This document shows, piece after piece, positions 46,972 through 56,459 of a DNA stretch of 64,000 nt; position 1 is the first letter of the stretch; every line of letters starts with the position of its first letter. The notes beneath the pieces were generated by a model, which was not told the DNA's origin, did no database searches, and worked only from the letters and a program-made list of their open reading frames with translations. Origin of the DNA: an uncultured Pseudomonadales bacterium (GTDB lineage: Bacteria > Pseudomonadota > Gammaproteobacteria > Pseudomonadales > Porticoccaceae); contig CALSNK010000006.1 of NCBI GenBank assembly GCA_943787675.1, positions 1-64,000 on the forward strand. The letters are read 5' to 3'. The translations under genes and the position numbers were made by a program.

Positions 46972-49900
46972 TCAGGCATCGGCTAATTCAGCAGCCTGAT
47001 TTACATCTACAGTGACCAGTCTAGATACGCCTGGTTCATGCATAGTGACACCCATCAACTGATTTGCCGCTTCCATGGAAATCTTGTTGTGAGTAATAAA
47101 AATAAACTGCACCTCAGATGACATCTCTTTAACCATGGCAGCATAGCGGCCCACGTTGGCGTCATCTAGGGGGGCATCAACCTCATCAAGCATACAAAAC
47201 GGTGCCGGATTAAGTTTAAATATAGCAAATACCATGGCGATTGCCGTCATTGCTTTTTCACCACCAGAAAGTAGGTGAATCGAGGCATTCTTTTTACCCG
47301 GTGGTCGGGCCATCAATGTGACACCTGTATCTAACAGATCGTCGCCAGTCATTTCCAAATACGCATGGCCACCGCCAAACAGTTTCGGGAATAAGGCTTG
47401 CAGATGACCATTGACTAAATCGAAGGTCTCTTTAAAGCGCGTGCGGGTTTCGCGATCAATTTTCTGAATGGCATTTTGTAATGTGTTGAGCGCTTCTTCT
47501 AATTCAGCATTTTGCTGGTCTAGATAATCTTTGCGCTCGGACTCAATTTTATACTCGTCAATAGCGGCCAGGTTGATTGGCCCAAGGCGCGAGATACGAT
47601 TACCAATTAGCTGAAGTTGCTCTTCCCAATCCACCAGGTCTGCATCGACAGCAAGGCTTTCCAGTAAGCTGGGTAGATCGGCTTCTTTCTCGGCTATCTG
47701 CTCTTCAATGGTGCGGCTTAGCGTGCTGATTTCTTGCGCTGCAATGCGGCGCTCTTCGAGCTTAACTCGCACTGCCTGAATTTCAATTTCCAGCTCGCCG
47801 CGCAGTTTTTCCTGCTCGCGCATCTGGTGCTCTACCGACTCAACACCGGCTCGGGCTTCAGTCAATTCGGCGTCCACTAAGAGGCGCGCTTCGAGCTGGG
47901 TTTCAAGCTCGACTTTGTAACCTTCAGTGGGATCTTCTTTAATATTGAAGGCTTCACGAAGCTGTTGGCGACGCTCTTGAAGACGCTCAACCTGAGTTTC
48001 AAGACGACCAATACCCTCGCGGATAGAATTTAGCTGGGTCTGCAATGAGCCTTCACGCATGGCTAACTCTTGGCGACGATCGCGATCATGGCGGGCAGTC
48101 TGGCGCACCTCATCAAGTTCACTGCGACACAGGTCACGCTGCTTCATTAATGCTTCGCGCTGCACGGTATCTGCGTCCATCTTTTCGATGGACTCTTGCA
48201 AAATGACTCGCGCCTTGGCCAGATTTTCCTGCTCGGTCTCGGTTTGTTGCTGTACCTCAGTAAGCTCAGTTTCAGCACGCTCTTTGCGGGCCTTGTACTG
48301 CTCTATCTGAACTTCAAAACCGCTGAGCTTGGAACGCATCTCGGCATAGCTATTCTGCTGCTGAGCAACATTGCTGGCAATTTCCTGACGGGTGGCTTCA
48401 AGGCTGCGCAGGCGTTGCTCGTTGCCCTGACGTATATCTTCAAGCTCGATGACTTTTTCGTTGAGCTGGACAGTCTCTTGGCTAATGGCTTCTAGCTCTT
48501 GCTTGCGCTTTAACACACCAGCAGTCGCGTCTTTGTCTCGTGCCACACGCAACCAGTTGCTGCCCAACCAGATACCTTCGCGGGTAACCACAGATTCGAT
48601 AGCCGATAATGTCGGCTGCAGCTTTAGTGCGTCTGCCAGACTTTCGGCGGCATAGACATTGGCCATGAGCGCCTGAGCGGAATCACCGGTTACCAGGTCG
48701 CTGAGCAACTGGCCTTTATTGCCGGAGGTTGCTGTTGTAGAGGCTTTCCCGATAAGGAGTAATTCGCCCTTTTTAAAGTCATCGAGTAGGCCGATATTGC
48801 TGGCGATATCATCGACTGCAATCGCTTGGAGATAGCTACCCAATACTGTTTCTGCTGCCACGTCCCAACCACTGGCAGCGACCACTGAGTCTGCTAGTCG
48901 GGGTTTATCGCCCAGACCTTTGGCGGCTAACCACTGCTTCTCAGCATCGTCGCCCATGGCGGCCTGCTGCAACGCTTCGAGAGATGCCTGACGGCCTTTT
49001 AATGTTTGCTGACGACTGCGGGCTTCGTCATGTTCTGCGGCGGCGATTTTTTCTTGGCCGCGCAGGGTTTCAATGTCTTGGCCGTTTTCAATGCGCTGGG
49101 TATCGATAGCGTCTCGGGCGAGCTTAGACTCGGCGAGCATTTCTTGAATAAGCGCCATCTCTTCTTCGGCGGGACTGGCTTGAAAGCTGTTGGCTTCATT
49201 AGAAAGGGCTTGCTGGCGCTCGGTTAGGCGACGTAGCAACTGTTCCAAATGCTGAATGCGTGACTGCTGCACCTCTGCCTGCTGGCGAGGGCTAGCTGAT
49301 GTCTGGTTAAACTCATCCCAGGCCTGCTGCCAATTTTGCATGGCCAACTCGGCGGACTGTAACGCTTCTGCGGAGATAGCTTCAGCTTTGCTGGCTTCGT
49401 CCAACGCGGGAACCAATTCAGTAAATTCTGCATCCCAACCGGCGGCTTTTTGGCGGTCGGTATTGAGATGCTCTTCAGCTTCGGTAAAGTTACGTTCGGT
49501 TTGCTCTAAGTCTTTGTGCAGTTCTTGGGCGCGCTGCTGCGCGTGTTCGATGGCCTGTTCAATGCGGGCAACATCGCCGCCAATTTTGTAGAACCTTGCC
49601 TGCACTTCATTCAGGGCATCACCCTGATCGGTAAACTGGGTACGCAACTTTTCAATGTTGGTATCGCAGGCGCTGCGTTGGGTAATAACTTTTTCTAGCT
49701 CAATTTCGAAGCCGCCAATCACCTGCTTTTGGTCGCTGGCAGAGGCATCGTAACCACGCCACTTCAGGGCCAGTAACTCAGCCGATACCTGACGTTCGTC
49801 TTTTTTGTATTCAGAGTATTTTTCTGCGGCCTTGGCTTGGCGTTCAAGACGCCCAAGCTGACGACCCAGCTCATCACGGATATCCGTGAGGCGCTCAAGG

Positions 49901-50469
49901 TTTTCCATGGTGCGGCGAATCCGGCCTTCGGTTTCACGGCGGCGTTCTTTGTATTTAGAAATGCCTGCGGCTTCTTCAATATAGATGCGCAGCTCTTCGG
50001 GTTTGGCTTCGATAAGCCGCGAGATCATGCCCTGCTCAATAATCGCGTAGCTACGGGGCCCAAGACCTGTGCCCAGGAAGATATCGGTGATATCGCGACG
50101 GCGACATTTGCTGCCATTTAAATAGTAATTAGACTGCCCATCACGGGTCACTTTACGCTTAATACCAATTTCACTGTAGGCGGCATATTCGCCGACAATG
50201 GTGCCGTCGCTATTATCAAAAATTAATTCAATCGAGGCCTGACCTACGGGTTTACGTCCACCAGAACCGTTGAAAATAACATCGGTCATGGACTCGCCAC
50301 GGAGGTTCTTGGCCGAGCTTTCGCCCATTACCCAGCGCACGGCATCGATAATATTCGACTTGCCGCAGCCATTGGGGCCAACAACAGCGCAGAGGTTGCT
50401 TGGGAAGTAAACGTTGGTTGGGTCCACGAAGGATTTGAACCCAGCTAATTTGATCGATTTAAGCCGCAT
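46972..50469 (-). CDS. smc: Chromosome partition/condensin protein SMC
   Basis: The 1165 residues form a full SMC ATPase: Walker A GPNGCGKSN (31-39), long coiled coils (~170-500 and ~670-990), a hinge (~510-660) and the C-terminal head with the signature LLSGGEKAMTAIA and Walker B FCMLDEVDAPLDD. It condenses and segregates the chromosome together with the ScpA and ScpB proteins encoded at 22977-24703. The coiled coils are complete with no frameshift. It heads the smc-zipA-ligA run. Confidence 0.98.
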   Translation of the reverse strand: MRLKSIKLAGFKSFVDPTNVYFPSNLCAVVGPNGCGKSNIIDAVRWVMGESSAKNLRGESMTDVIFNGSGGRKPVGQASIELIFDNSDGTIVGEYAAYSEIGIKRKVTRDGQSNYYLNGSKCRRRDITDIFLGTGLGPRSYAIIEQGMISRLIEAKPEELRIYIEEAAGISKYKERRRETEGRIRRTMENLERLTDIRDELGRQLGRLERQAKAAEKYSEYKKDERQVSAELLALKWRGYDASASDQKQVIGGFEIELEKVITQRSACDTNIEKLRTQFTDQGDALNEVQARFYKIGGDVARIEQAIEHAQQRAQELHKDLEQTERNFTEAEEHLNTDRQKAAGWDAEFTELVPALDEASKAEAISAEALQSAELAMQNWQQAWDEFNQTSASPRQQAEVQQSRIQHLEQLLRRLTERQQALSNEANSFQASPAEEEMALIQEMLAESKLARDAIDTQRIENGQDIETLRGQEKIAAAEHDEARSRQQTLKGRQASLEALQQAAMGDDAEKQWLAAKGLGDKPRLADSVVAASGWDVAAETVLGSYLQAIAVDDIASNIGLLDDFKKGELLLIGKASTTATSGNKGQLLSDLVTGDSAQALMANVYAAESLADALKLQPTLSAIESVVTREGIWLGSNWLRVARDKDATAGVLKRKQELEAISQETVQLNEKVIELEDIRQGNEQRLRSLEATRQEIASNVAQQQNSYAEMRSKLSGFEVQIEQYKARKERAETELTEVQQQTETEQENLAKARVILQESIEKMDADTVQREALMKQRDLCRSELDEVRQTARHDRDRRQELAMREGSLQTQLNSIREGIGRLETQVERLQERRQQLREAFNIKEDPTEGYKVELETQLEARLLVDAELTEARAGVESVEHQMREQEKLRGELEIEIQAVRVKLEERRIAAQEISTLSRTIEEQIAEKEADLPSLLESLAVDADLVDWEEQLQLIGNRISRLGPINLAAIDEYKIESERKDYLDQQNAELEEALNTLQNAIQKIDRETRTRFKETFDLVNGHLQALFPKLFGGGHAYLEMTGDDLLDTGVTLMARPPGKKNASIHLLSGGEKAMTAIAMVFAIFKLNPAPFCMLDEVDAPLDDANVGRYAAMVKEMSSEVQFIFITHNKISMEAANQLMGVTMHEPGVSRLVTVDVNQAAELADA

Positions 50470-50573
50470 GTTTAGTCATTTCTGTTTATGTTCGGTCAAG
50501 TCCGTTGGCCGCAGGATTGCATAACAATAAGCGTAGAATTCTACACGCTCTGCGCGCGGCAGTCACTACACAG

Positions 50574-51860
50574 CTAAGGTCTTTGGCGGTTAATATTCAG
50601 AGTTTTTGGCTGTTGGCTTGTAGCCAAATCGAACCCCTCAGAAACTGCCTCCCAGTCACCGGACTGAGGTGTGGCGGAACCACTTGCAGAGAGCCTCGCT
50701 ACTAGGCGAATACGACTGACACTGGAGAGATTCTGGCCTGCCATTAAGGCATCTTTATCACTCAGTGTAATGTTTATAGGAAGCTCGCCGGCTCGCAGCT
50801 TGCGCGCGGCCAGAGGCATGGGTGGCCCGGTTTCACGGACTGCAGCCACGAAGACTAGCTGGTCTTGACTGAAGGGGACGTCGGGGCTGATGCTAACGGC
50901 TATTTTTACGGTCGTTGCAGCCTTTGCACTCGACCCCTGCTGTGACTGTTTATCATCAATACTTGGGTTATCTAGATCTGCCAATGCTGCAATAACCAGA
51001 TTGACCCGGTCAATACCGGACTGCAATGCCTGCCAGGTGGGGCTGGCCGGATCCATTCCTCGACGAGCGCCTTCCCAGTAGGTAATGGCAAGCTTGAATT
51101 GACGATTCTCAAAGGCCTGAATGCCTTTCAAACCGAGCACAGTTTGGTTATTGGAATCCGCGGCAAAAGCCTGATCCAATGCAGTGACCACGCGATCGGT
51201 AAAGCGACTGCCATCCACTAAAAATAATGCTTCGGCATACTGCGCGAGTAGAAAGCTATCGCCGGGCTCTACCTCAATGGCTGAGGCAAAATATGTGCTC
51301 GCGGCAAGAATATCCCCCTTCGCAATAGAGGATTGGGCGAGCATGGCCCAGTAGTAAATATTGTCCGGCCGCTGCTGCACGCGCTCGGCGATGGCGGCTA
51401 TTAACTCGGCATTCCATTCCGCTGCCTGCTGTTCGGTAGTTTGCTCGGCGGCTAGGTTCATAAGACGTTGAATATTCTCGTCCTCTTCCGCGCCTATTTG
51501 CTGATAGGTAAAGAAGGTGGTCGACGCGACAAGCAACAGCAAAACCGGCACCAGCCACAGACCCTGCTTGTTGACTCGGTCAGCCAGGCCAGATTCGGCC
51601 TCGGTGTTGCGCAGTAATAGCTGCTGGGCATCGGCAATTAGACGCTGGTATTCCGCCTCATCAATCTCTGCTCTGTCCAGCTGCTGCTGAAACTGTGCCT
51701 GCTGTTCTTTAAACAGATCTACGTTGGCCTGCTGACGCATGACCGCAATGCTCTCATTGTCATCCCCGGTGCCACTTCCTTCGTCACTGTGCCGAATAAT
51801 AAAGGGATAGAGTACAAAGACACTCGCCCCTGCGAGTAACAGCGCTATGCTTAGTATCAT
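50574..51860 (-). CDS. ccmI: Cytochrome c biogenesis protein CcmI
   Basis: CcmI holds apocytochrome c for the CcmF/H haem ligation step. The 428 residues include two N-terminal membrane helices (~3-20 and ~98-115) around a leucine-rich cytoplasmic loop. A periplasmic TPR region (~125-290) and a C-terminal domain (~320-420, ISPDVPFSQDQLVFVAA) follow. It overlaps ccmH by 4 bp and ends the ccm operon. Confidence 0.92.
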   Translation of the reverse strand: MILSIALLLAGASVFVLYPFIIRHSDEGSGTGDDNESIAVMRQQANVDLFKEQQAQFQQQLDRAEIDEAEYQRLIADAQQLLLRNTEAESGLADRVNKQGLWLVPVLLLLVASTTFFTYQQIGAEEDENIQRLMNLAAEQTTEQQAAEWNAELIAAIAERVQQRPDNIYYWAMLAQSSIAKGDILAASTYFASAIEVEPGDSFLLAQYAEALFLVDGSRFTDRVVTALDQAFAADSNNQTVLGLKGIQAFENRQFKLAITYWEGARRGMDPASPTWQALQSGIDRVNLVIAALADLDNPSIDDKQSQQGSSAKAATTVKIAVSISPDVPFSQDQLVFVAAVRETGPPMPLAARKLRAGELPINITLSDKDALMAGQNLSSVSRIRLVARLSASGSATPQSGDWEAVSEGFDLATSQQPKTLNINRQRP

Positions 51861-52474
51861 TGTTGGTTTTCCTTGTCGCCAAGCAGCTCAGCCAAGCGTT
51901 GTTGATCGCTTGAATTTGTGGGCGCTTCTTTATCGGTTGCACCCGCGCCTCTAATGGCTGTGGGCACCTCATTACTGGCTGTGGGCACCTTATTACCGGC
52001 TGTGGGCACCTCATTCTCGGCGGAGGGCTCTGGCTTGCGATTATGGCGCAGCAGAATCAGTAGTCCCAACAGCACGACTAGTACGGGGGAACCCCAGAGT
52101 AACCAGGTGTTTTTATTGACTTCGGGACGATACAGAATAAATTCTGAATAGCGAGATTTGAGGTAGTCTTTAATCTGCTTGTCGGTCATCTGTTCTTCGA
52201 GCATACGCTGAATTTCGCGACGTAAGTCTTGGGATATCGGCGAATTGGAATCTGCCAGATTTTGATTTTGGCACTTTGGACAACGCAGTTCTTGAAGCAG
52301 CTGCTGGTATCGCGGACGCAGGGACTCATCAGAAAATGCGACAACTTCGGCACCTTTTATTGCTTCAGTGCGTTCTATTGCTTCAGGGCTTTCTATTGCT
52401 TCAGGGCTTCCTATTACTTCAGTACTAGCCGCAAAAGTGAACACAGACAGCAATAAAAGAATGGCTAACTTCAT
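51857..52474 (-). CDS. ccmH: Cytochrome c biogenesis thiol reductase CcmH with repeat-expanded termini
   Basis: CcmH reduces the CxxCH cysteines of apocytochrome c. The motif LRCPKCQNQN (Cys65, Cys68) and a C-terminal helix (WLLWGSPVLVVLLGLLILL) are present. The 205 residues exceed the usual ~155. Extra sequence lies between the signal peptide and the CxxC domain (units like SPEAIE at ~23-42) and after the membrane helix (NEVPTAGNKVPTASNEVPTA). Both come from short in-frame tandem repeats. It overlaps ccmI and ccmG by 4 bp. Confidence 0.92.
   Translation of the reverse strand: MKLAILLLLSVFTFAASTEVIGSPEAIESPEAIERTEAIKGAEVVAFSDESLRPRYQQLLQELRCPKCQNQNLADSNSPISQDLRREIQRMLEEQMTDKQIKDYLKSRYSEFILYRPEVNKNTWLLWGSPVLVVLLGLLILLRHNRKPEPSAENEVPTAGNKVPTASNEVPTAIRGAGATDKEAPTNSSDQQRLAELLGDKENQQ
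51955..52020. repeat. In-frame tandem repeat in the 3' end of ccmH
   Basis: Three near-identical copies of GGCTGTGGGCACCTCATTAC (21-bp period) encode the ASNEVPT/AGNKVPT peptides. A second array near 52360-52415 (TTGCTTCAGGGCTTTCTA, 18-bp period) encodes the EAIESP units at the N-terminal side of the same protein. Confidence 0.8.
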
Positions 52475-53007
52475 TGCTCGGTACCTGTTATCTGCTCGTA
52501 GATAGCGCGGAACTCAGATTCCCAAACTCGGTCGTCAACCACACCAACCCGGCGGTATCGGATAATGCCATCGGCATCCACAAGATAGGTTTCCGGTGCG
52601 CCATAAACGCCTAAATCAATCCCTAGCCTGCCCTTGGCATCGAAGATATTAAACTGGTAGGGATCGCCCCGCTCGACCAACCATGCCAGTGCACCAGCAC
52701 GCTGATCTTTGTAGTTGAGGCCAATAATTTTAACCCCCTGCTCCGATAACTTGTTGAGCATTGGGTGCTCAATACGACAGGCAAAACACCAGGTCGCCCA
52801 GACATTCACCAACACCACTTCACCGTTAAAATCCTGCTCAGTAACGACATTTTGCTCATCTTTGAGAGAGGGTAAATTAAACGGTGGAAAGGCTTCGCCG
52901 ACCAGCGCCGAAGGCAATTCTGTGGGGTCTTTATCGAGCCCCAAAAGCAGCACCAAAGACAGGCCGAAAAAAAGTGCCAGAGGTATAAAAAGCGCTAATC
53001 GATTCAA
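52471..53007 (-). CDS. ccmG: Thiol:disulfide interchange protein CcmG/DsbE
   Basis: This membrane-anchored thioredoxin of 178 residues passes electrons to CcmH and apocytochrome. An N-terminal helix (LFIPLALFFGLSLVLLLGL) precedes the TlpA-like domain. The active site reads WATWCFACRIEHP, that is CFAC instead of the common CPTC/CPSC, and the cis-Pro loop is YGAPETYLVD. It overlaps ccmF and ccmH by 4 bp each. Confidence 0.93.
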   Translation of the reverse strand: MNRLALFIPLALFFGLSLVLLLGLDKDPTELPSALVGEAFPPFNLPSLKDEQNVVTEQDFNGEVVLVNVWATWCFACRIEHPMLNKLSEQGVKIIGLNYKDQRAGALAWLVERGDPYQFNIFDAKGRLGIDLGVYGAPETYLVDADGIIRYRRVGVVDDRVWESEFRAIYEQITGTEQ

Positions 53008-54968
53008 GGGGCAACGGCCTCTGATTGAGCGGTACTGGTGACCGCTGGTTTGCGCCGGCGATAGCGTTTATCAAAGGCGGCTAGCAAACCACCCAATCCA
53101 ATGAGTAAACCTCCGAGCCAGATACAGCGCACAAAAGGTTTTACGTAGAGCCTGATGGCCCAGGCATCTCCTGCGAGTGGTTCCCCTAATGAAACATAGA
53201 GGTCGCGGCTTAATTTGCCGTCAATTGCCGCCTCGGTCATGACCTGACCACCGGCACGATAGCTGCGCTTCTCGGGAAGCATGGTAGCGACCACTTTGCC
53301 CCCAGACATCACTAGAATCTCACCTCGGTAGGCGGAAAAATTCGGCCCCTGTATCTGTGTGAGACTCACAAAGTCAAACTGGTAACCCGATACTTCAGCA
53401 CTGTCGCCCGGTGCCATGCGCACATCACGCTGGGCATCATAGGCCGTACTCAGACCGACACCCAAGGCACAGACAGCGATGCCGATATGGGCACAAATCA
53501 TTCCCCAGTAGCTACCGGTGAGGGTTCTAACTTTGGATACCCTGCCCTCAGTTTTAAGCAGCAGATCCTCCAGGGTCATGGTGATAACCCAAGAGACCAG
53601 CAATAGGGTAAATACCGCAATCCATGAGTACTGGTCAGCTAAAAGAGGTAATAACAGCGCCAGTGCGACGCTTATTACTGCAGGCCATAGACCCTTGCGC
53701 AACAGTACATTGACATCGGTTTTCTTCCAGCGAGTAAACCCAGCGAAGCCAAGGCAAATCATCAGTCCACTCATCAATGGCACAAAGAAGAAATCAAAGT
53801 AGGGAGGGCCTACGGAGATTTTTCCCAGATCCAATACATCCGCCAACAGCGGATAAAGAGTGCCTATCAAAATCATGGTCATAGAGCTGACCAAGAGAAT
53901 ATTATTGATTAGCAAAAACATCTCACGAGACCAGCCGCTGTATTTAACATCTTGTTGCATGGCCGGGCCACGCAGTGCAAACAGCAGCAATGAGCCACCA
54001 ATCACAATGGCCAAAAAGGCCAGAATAAAAATACCGCGCTCGGGATCGCTGGCAAAGGCATGTACAGAGGTCAGAATACCGGAACGCACCAAAAAGGTAC
54101 CCAGCAAACTGAGGGAGAAGGTGAAAATTGCCAGCAGTAGCGTCCAGCTGCGAAACACACCGCGCTTTTCTGTGGCGGCAATACTGTGCACTAGGGCTGT
54201 ACCCACTAGCCAGGGCATAAATGAAGCATTCTCAACGGGATCCCAGAACCACCATCCACCCCAGCCAAGCTCATAGTAAGCCCACCAGCTACCGAGGGTG
54301 ATACCGATCGTCAGAAACACCCAGGCTGTATTGACCCAGGGACGCACCCAACGCGACCAGGCACTGTCGAATTGGCCACCAATAAGTGCGGCAATGGCAA
54401 AGGCAAAGGGAACTGAAAAGCCCACATACCCCATGTATAGCATGGGGGGATGCACAATTAGACCAAAGTCTTGAAGCAACGGATTGAGGTCACCCCCTTC
54501 AATGGGCGAGATCGGCAAGATACGTTCAAAAGGGTTGGAGGTCAGCAGTAAAAACAAGGCAAAACCAATAGAGATTCCACCCAAAATAGACAGCACTCTT
54601 GCAGAGAGCACCAGAGGCAACTCGCGACTAAACAGAGCGACGGCCGCAGACCAACCGGCCAAAATTAGTGCCCAGAGTAGTAACGACCCCTCGTGTGCGC
54701 CCCATACCGCACTCACTTTAAACTGCACTGGTAAGAGGGTATTAGAGTTATTGGCCACATAGGCCAAGGAGAAGTCGTCCAATAAAAAGGCATTGGTCAG
54801 GCAGGCGAATGACACCGCCATAAACGCAAACTGGCCCAGGGCTAATGAATGGCCGAGGCGCATCCAACTTTTATACCCGGCAAATGATCCCACCATGGGG
54901 GCCACTGTTTGCGCCACTGCTAGACAGAGAGCAACAATTAACGCGGCTTGGCCTAACTCTGGAGTCAT
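53004..54968 (-). CDS. ccmF: Cytochrome c haem lyase subunit CcmF
   Basis: CcmF, with CcmH and CcmI, moves haem from holo-CcmE onto apocytochrome c. The 654 residues are polytopic (about fifteen helices). They carry the periplasmic WWD haem motif GWGGWWFWDPVENASFMPW and family stretches HEGSLLLWALILAGWSAAVA and HPPMLYMGYVGFSVPFAFA. The length is typical. It overlaps ccmE and ccmG by 4 bp. Confidence 0.97.
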   Translation of the reverse strand: MTPELGQAALIVALCLAVAQTVAPMVGSFAGYKSWMRLGHSLALGQFAFMAVSFACLTNAFLLDDFSLAYVANNSNTLLPVQFKVSAVWGAHEGSLLLWALILAGWSAAVALFSRELPLVLSARVLSILGGISIGFALFLLLTSNPFERILPISPIEGGDLNPLLQDFGLIVHPPMLYMGYVGFSVPFAFAIAALIGGQFDSAWSRWVRPWVNTAWVFLTIGITLGSWWAYYELGWGGWWFWDPVENASFMPWLVGTALVHSIAATEKRGVFRSWTLLLAIFTFSLSLLGTFLVRSGILTSVHAFASDPERGIFILAFLAIVIGGSLLLFALRGPAMQQDVKYSGWSREMFLLINNILLVSSMTMILIGTLYPLLADVLDLGKISVGPPYFDFFFVPLMSGLMICLGFAGFTRWKKTDVNVLLRKGLWPAVISVALALLLPLLADQYSWIAVFTLLLVSWVITMTLEDLLLKTEGRVSKVRTLTGSYWGMICAHIGIAVCALGVGLSTAYDAQRDVRMAPGDSAEVSGYQFDFVSLTQIQGPNFSAYRGEILVMSGGKVVATMLPEKRSYRAGGQVMTEAAIDGKLSRDLYVSLGEPLAGDAWAIRLYVKPFVRCIWLGGLLIGLGGLLAAFDKRYRRRKPAVTSTAQSEAVAP

Positions 54969-55447
54969 TGGGCACCCTGCTGCTTTGGTTTATATTCTTG
55001 TTTTTGTTCTTGCTTGCGCTCATAGGCTTGGTTCATTGCATCTGCAACTTCTGGCGGTGTGTACTTCTCATCGTGTTTGGCCAGCACTTCTGTGGCCTGT
55101 AGCACCAAATTTTCATCCACGATGCCGGCGGCAATCGCGGCCTCACCCTCATCAAACAGGTCCGGCAAAATGCCACTGTGTTGAATCACCAAAATTGACG
55201 CACCATCGGTGACGGAAAACTGCACATCCAGCGAGTCTGGGGCACGTTCCACACTGCCCTCTACCACCATGCCGCCAGCGCGAATAAATACGCCCTTTGG
55301 CGCTTCACCCGCGGCAATCTGCGAGGGAGTATAAAAATAATTAGCGTTCTGACCGAGCATGTAAACCACAAGACCCACCACCACCGTAGCTGCCACGACA
55401 ATCAAAATAACCTGCTGTAAACGCTGTTTGCGCAACGGGTGCATCAT
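54965..55447 (-). CDS. ccmE: Periplasmic haem chaperone CcmE
   Basis: CcmE binds haem covalently through His125 in LAKHDEKYTPPE, with Tyr129 close by. This corresponds to His130/Tyr134 in E. coli. The 160 residues include an N-terminal anchor helix and the OB fold (YFYTPSQIAAGEAPKGVFIRAGG). The C-terminal ~20 residues are Gln/Lys-rich (ERKQEQKQEYKPKQQ). Confidence 0.96.
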   Translation of the reverse strand: MMHPLRKQRLQQVILIVVAATVVVGLVVYMLGQNANYFYTPSQIAAGEAPKGVFIRAGGMVVEGSVERAPDSLDVQFSVTDGASILVIQHSGILPDLFDEGEAAIAAGIVDENLVLQATEVLAKHDEKYTPPEVADAMNQAYERKQEQKQEYKPKQQGAQ

Positions 55448-55638
55448 GTTTCTCCATTAGATTTTGCGGTTCGCGCTACATCAGCGGCGATATCTTTAAG
55501 TGCAGCCCTGCGGTCAGCTAAGGGTTTGATAATCAACCAGACCATCATCGCCACTGATACCAACACCGCGGTCCATACATAGGGGCCATGGCCTTCCATA
55601 ATGAACATCTGCTGCAGGTTTTCAAATTGAAACTTCAT
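55444..55638 (-). CDS. ccmD: Haem exporter protein CcmD
   Basis: This 64-residue, single-helix protein (GPYVWTAVLVSVAMMVWLIIKPL) has the CcmD pattern of an N-terminal F-x-M-x-G-H-G-P-Y-V-W segment. It bridges CcmE to the CcmABC transporter. Both ends overlap the neighbours by 4 bp. Confidence 0.93.
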   Translation of the reverse strand: MKFQFENLQQMFIMEGHGPYVWTAVLVSVAMMVWLIIKPLADRRAALKDIAADVARTAKSNGET

Positions 55639-56408
55639 GACTGAGACTCTCCCAATACAAGCGCTTTAACCCAGGTGGTTTTGCGTTCACGGCGCAGTAT
55701 CTCTGCGCGGGTAAACAAGAAGAGCGCGACAACATAAAAGCAGTAGAATCCCAGTATCATTACTAGCAGGGGCTGAAACATATCCGGGTGCATGCTGGGT
55801 GCCGAGGTTAACTTGATGGTCGCCGGCTGGTGCAAGGTATACCACCAGTCAACTGACTTATAAATAATGGGAATATTCACTGTGCCTACTAGGGCTAATA
55901 TGGCGCTGGCTTTATTGCCCGCCTCATTGCTGTGGAATGCGTACTGCAGTGCTAGCACCCCCAGATAGAGGAACAGCAGAATCAACATAGACGTAATCCG
56001 CGCATCCCAAACCCAGTAGGTTCCCCAGGTAGGTTTACCCCAGACAGCCCCAGTAAATAGGGCCAAAAAGGTTAGTACAGCCCCTATAGGCGCGGCCGAC
56101 TTCATGACCATATAAGACAGTTTCATCTTCCAGATCAAACCCACAGCACCAGCAATCGCCATGATGTAGTAACCGGCAAGCGCTAAAAATGAGGCTGGAA
56201 CGTGGAGGTAAATAATACGAAAGCTATTGCCCTGCTTGGCATCCTGCGGCGCAAAGCCCAGACCCCAAACGAGACCGGTGCCCAACAATGCGAGCGCCAA
56301 CAGGCTGAGCCAGGGCAACCAGCGTCCGGTGGTCTGATAAAACCAGCGTGGCGATCCAAGACGGTGAAACCACTGCCAGCTGGGGGACCAATTTGATAGC
56401 CAATTCAT
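55635..56408 (-). CDS. ccmC: Haem exporter protein CcmC
   Basis: CcmC presents haem to CcmE at the outer face of the inner membrane. The 257 residues have six helices and the WWD-type motif TWGTYWVWDARITSMLILLF, plus RIIYLHVPASFLALAGYY and FYCFYVVALFLF. The length is typical. It lies 51 bp downstream of ccmB, the largest gap within the ccm operon. Confidence 0.96.
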   Translation of the reverse strand: MNWLSNWSPSWQWFHRLGSPRWFYQTTGRWLPWLSLLALALLGTGLVWGLGFAPQDAKQGNSFRIIYLHVPASFLALAGYYIMAIAGAVGLIWKMKLSYMVMKSAAPIGAVLTFLALFTGAVWGKPTWGTYWVWDARITSMLILLFLYLGVLALQYAFHSNEAGNKASAILALVGTVNIPIIYKSVDWWYTLHQPATIKLTSAPSMHPDMFQPLLVMILGFYCFYVVALFLFTRAEILRRERKTTWVKALVLGESQS

Positions 56409-56459
56409 ATCTCTCGTCTCTTATGCTCTTTGTTTTTTGGTTTAAACAATCTAAACAAT

